DNA from: Pseudomonadota bacterium
GTDB taxonomy: Bacteria > Pseudomonadota > Gammaproteobacteria > Burkholderiales > Burkholderiaceae_C
Assembly (NCBI GenBank): GCA_023387335.1
Contig: JAEWIF010000069.1
Coordinates: forward strand, 1-5,863
Reading direction: 5' to 3'
DNA length: 5,863 bases
The translations under genes and the position numbers were made by a program. Below the pieces are notes generated by a model, which had not been told where the DNA came from, did no database searches, and was given only the letters and a program-made list of their open reading frames with translations. Shown piece after piece: positions 4,514-5,863 of this stretch (its first letter is position 1; each line of letters begins with the position of its first letter).

Positions 4514-5563
4514 ATGAACCATATGAACAGCTTACACGCACCTGGCTCCGTTTCTGCCCATGGTGCTTCCGTATCTCGTGCAGCGCTGCCCCGCGCACCC
4601 GGCTCTCCGCTTCATCACCATAGAGGACTACCGCTCCTGACCATCACACCTGACCTCGATCCCGCCCTCCGCGACCGCGCCCACGGCGCCCTCCTCGGCC
4701 TCGCCGTCGGCGACGCCCTCGGCACCACGCTGGAATTCACCCGCCGGGACACCCAGCCCCTTCATACCGAGATGACCGGCGGCGGTCCCTTCGACCTCGC
4801 CCCGGGCGAGTGGACCGACGATACCGCCATGGCGCTCGCCCTCGCCGACAGCCTGATCAACTCCCAGGGTCTCCACCCACACGACCTTGCCACCCGCTTC
4901 GTCTCTTGGTGGCAACACGGCGCTTACAGCTGCACCGGCTCCTGTTTCGATATCGGCATCACCACGCGCGAAGCGCTCACCCGCTTCGTCCAGACCGGCG
5001 ATCCCTACGCCGGCTCCACCGATCCCGACACGGCCGGCAACGGCTCCCTCATGCGCCTCGCCCCGGTCGCACTCTTCGCCCTTCATGACGCTCGCCAGGC
5101 TGACCAGCTCGCCCGCGATCAGAGCCGCATCACACATGCCGCCCCGCAGGCGGTCGAGGCCTGCGCCTTCTTCGTTCAGCTCCTGCGCGACGCCATCTTC
5201 GGCCAGCCGGACGTACTCCGTCCCCGCACTTGGTCCGGCGAGCCCGCCATCGCGGCTATCGCCGCCGGCTCCTGGCGCCAGAAGACCCGCGATCAGATCC
5301 GTTCATCCGGCTACGTCCTCCACACGCTGGAGGCCGCCATCTGGGCCGTCGGCACCACCACGAACTTTGAGGAGGCGCTGATCCTGGCCGTCAACCTCGC
5401 CGACGACGCCGATACGGTAGGCGCCGTCACGGGCCAGCTCGCAGGTGCCCTCTACGGCGCTTCCGTAATCCCAGACCGCTGGCTTCATCCCGTTGCCTGG
5501 CGGAGCAAGATTGTCGAGGCTGCTGATCAAATGCTTGCAGGTGCTTGGCGGAATAGGATCTAG
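4514..5563 (+). CDS. ADP-ribosylglycohydrolase family protein (DraG/ADPRH fold)
   Basis: The enzyme family hydrolyses ADP-ribose from modified proteins or nucleic acids using two metal ions (Mg2+ or Mn2+). All signature elements are present (numbering from the ATG at 4514): GALLGLAVGDALGTTLEF (58-75), the first metal motif EWTDDTAM with Thr101-Asp102-Asp103, GNGSLMRLAP (175-184), ITHAAPQAVEACAFF (206-220), SSGYVLHTLEAAIW (264-277) and the second metal motif LADDADTVGAVTGQLAG with Asp298, Asp300 and Thr301. The gene therefore looks intact and catalytic. The first 41 residues (His/Ser/Pro-rich, poor codon bias, no Shine-Dalgarno at 4514 or 4523) are probably not translated. A CTG at 4637 preceded by AGAGGA (4622-4627, 9-nt spacer) gives a 308-residue protein starting close to the conserved domain. 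No ADP-ribosyltransferase partner is visible. The modified target is unknown. Confidence 0.92.
   Translation: MNHMNSLHAPGSVSAHGASVSRAALPRAPGSPLHHHRGLPLLTITPDLDPALRDRAHGALLGLAVGDALGTTLEFTRRDTQPLHTEMTGGGPFDLAPGEWTDDTAMALALADSLINSQGLHPHDLATRFVSWWQHGAYSCTGSCFDIGITTREALTRFVQTGDPYAGSTDPDTAGNGSLMRLAPVALFALHDARQADQLARDQSRITHAAPQAVEACAFFVQLLRDAIFGQPDVLRPRTWSGEPAIAAIAAGSWRQKTRDQIRSSGYVLHTLEAAIWAVGTTTNFEEALILAVNLADDADTVGAVTGQLAGALYGASVIPDRWLHPVAWRSKIVEAADQMLAGAWRNRI
4560..4640 (+). CDS. Possible mini-ORF or gene-end remnant overlapping the ADP-ribosylglycohydrolase 5' end
   Basis: A 26-codon frame from the ATG at 4560 to the TGA at 4638-4640 encodes MVLPYLVQRCPAHPALRFIT then IEDYRS. The frame stays open back to a stop at 4524-4526. 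Its third codon positions are mostly G/C (about 29 of 37 codons across the open stretch), unlike the overlapping frame used by the annotated glycohydrolase N-terminus, which is near half. The hydrophobic-then-acidic peptide looks like a natural protein C-terminus. It may be the tail of a truncated gene or a leader peptide whose stop overlaps the next gene by CTGA. No family was recognised and no Shine-Dalgarno precedes the ATG. Confidence 0.35.
   Translation: MVLPYLVQRCPAHPALRFITIEDYRS
4622..4627 (+). promoter_or_regulatory. Ribosome-binding site supporting a CTG start for the glycohydrolase
   Basis: AGAGGA stands 9 nt before CTG 4637, which overlaps the TGA of the upstream mini-ORF as CTGA. 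Neither in-frame ATG upstream (4514, 4523) has a comparable site. This arrangement suggests translational coupling, or an ATGA junction mutated to CTGA. Confidence 0.4.
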
Positions 5564-5863
5564 TTCGCTACAGGGCAGGGGGACGTTCGTCACTGAACAA
5601 TCTTATCGAGCAAATCCGGGAACTAATAATGACCATCGGCTCTGGCGGTACTGTTTCGTGGGCGTTGGCTAAGCGATGGGCTCAACTCACTCAGCCTAGG
5701 ACGGTCGACACGGCTCTGATCTGCCCGTAACGGGAGGTTTCTCCTGCCAGCAGCCTGGGCTAGGACGCAGACACGGGCCTGTCCCATCGTCTGATCGACG
5801 TGCGAATCGTAGGGATGGTTGGAAGCTTACGAGTGGGGGAAAAGAGGGTGGCGGGGGGCGAGT
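5564..5863. other. Right-hand terminal region without recognisable gene
   Basis: No gene is recognised on either strand. A 33-codon plus-strand frame (ATG 5629 to TAA 5730) and a 54-codon minus-strand frame lack ribosome sites and family features. The stretch contains a degenerate direct repeat (5692-5721 and 5751-5798), a CCCGT-a-ACGGG inverted repeat (5724-5734), GGAG-GTTT-CTCC (5733-5744), and a purine-rich G tract on the plus strand at the extreme end (about 5830-5863). Confidence 0.5.
5692..5798 (+). repeat. Degenerate direct repeat
   Basis: The ordered words CAGCCT, CTAGGACG, GACACGG, CTG and TCTGATC occur in both copies (about 5692-5720 and 5751-5797), the second copy carrying short insertions. 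This suggests an old duplication or paired protein-binding sites. Confidence 0.35.

Noticed and set aside
4628..5137. 169-codon minus-strand and 164-codon plus-strand (4887-5381) open frames
   Set aside because: Shadows of the glycohydrolase, whose conserved motifs fix the true frame.
1..5863. CRISPR array
   Set aside because: No regularly spaced direct repeats of suitable length.

Overview
The window is GC-rich DNA, probably from an alphaproteobacterium. The integrase N-terminus, the small XRE regulator and the hypothetical cargo proteins resemble accessory genes I associate with Rhodospirillales/Acetobacteraceae and Methylobacterium, but this is an impression and no core gene is present to fix the taxon. 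The content is almost entirely accessory: an insertion-sequence end, a broken integrase, a tRNA-derived attachment-site remnant, an HUH-type replication/nicking protein beside a dense run of DNA hairpins, a phage/plasmid-type repressor, two unrecognised cargo genes and an ADP-ribosylglycohydrolase.

Layout. Positions 1-127 are the 3' end of an IS3-family element (transposase C-terminus plus right terminal repeat). It interrupts a minus-strand tyrosine recombinase whose N-terminus survives at 128-338. At 416-434, just upstream of that integrase, 19 nt match the 3' end of a tRNA exactly from position 58 to the CCA, which looks like an att core. The tRNA body is absent, so the DNA on its right is probably also element-derived. 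Positions 435-1174 have no convincing gene but contain a series of inverted repeats between about 784 and 1171, including a 16-bp-stem hairpin.

On the minus strand, 2714 to 1175 holds an XRE-type repressor followed by a protein with the HUH-endonuclease motif set (FLSIT, HSH, YMMK). This suggests a Rep/relaxase-like initiator whose target may be one of the adjacent hairpins. Divergent from the repressor, across a 124-bp intergenic region with repeated operator-like words, runs a plus-strand pair: a single-pass membrane protein with two periplasmic cysteines (2839-3372) and a protein with a Tat-like N-terminus (3460-4122). Neither has a known function.

After 391 bp of apparently non-coding DNA with palindromes comes a complete ADP-ribosylglycohydrolase (4514-5563). 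Its apparent N-terminal 41 residues overlap a different frame with better codon usage, so its true start may be a CTG at 4637 coupled to an upstream mini-ORF. The last 300 bp have no recognisable gene and carry a degenerate direct repeat.

The most coherent reading is a nested or tandem mobile region. The candidate unit is repressor + HUH protein + structured putative origin, with divergently expressed envelope-directed cargo, sitting next to an older integrase/att junction that an IS3 element has disabled.
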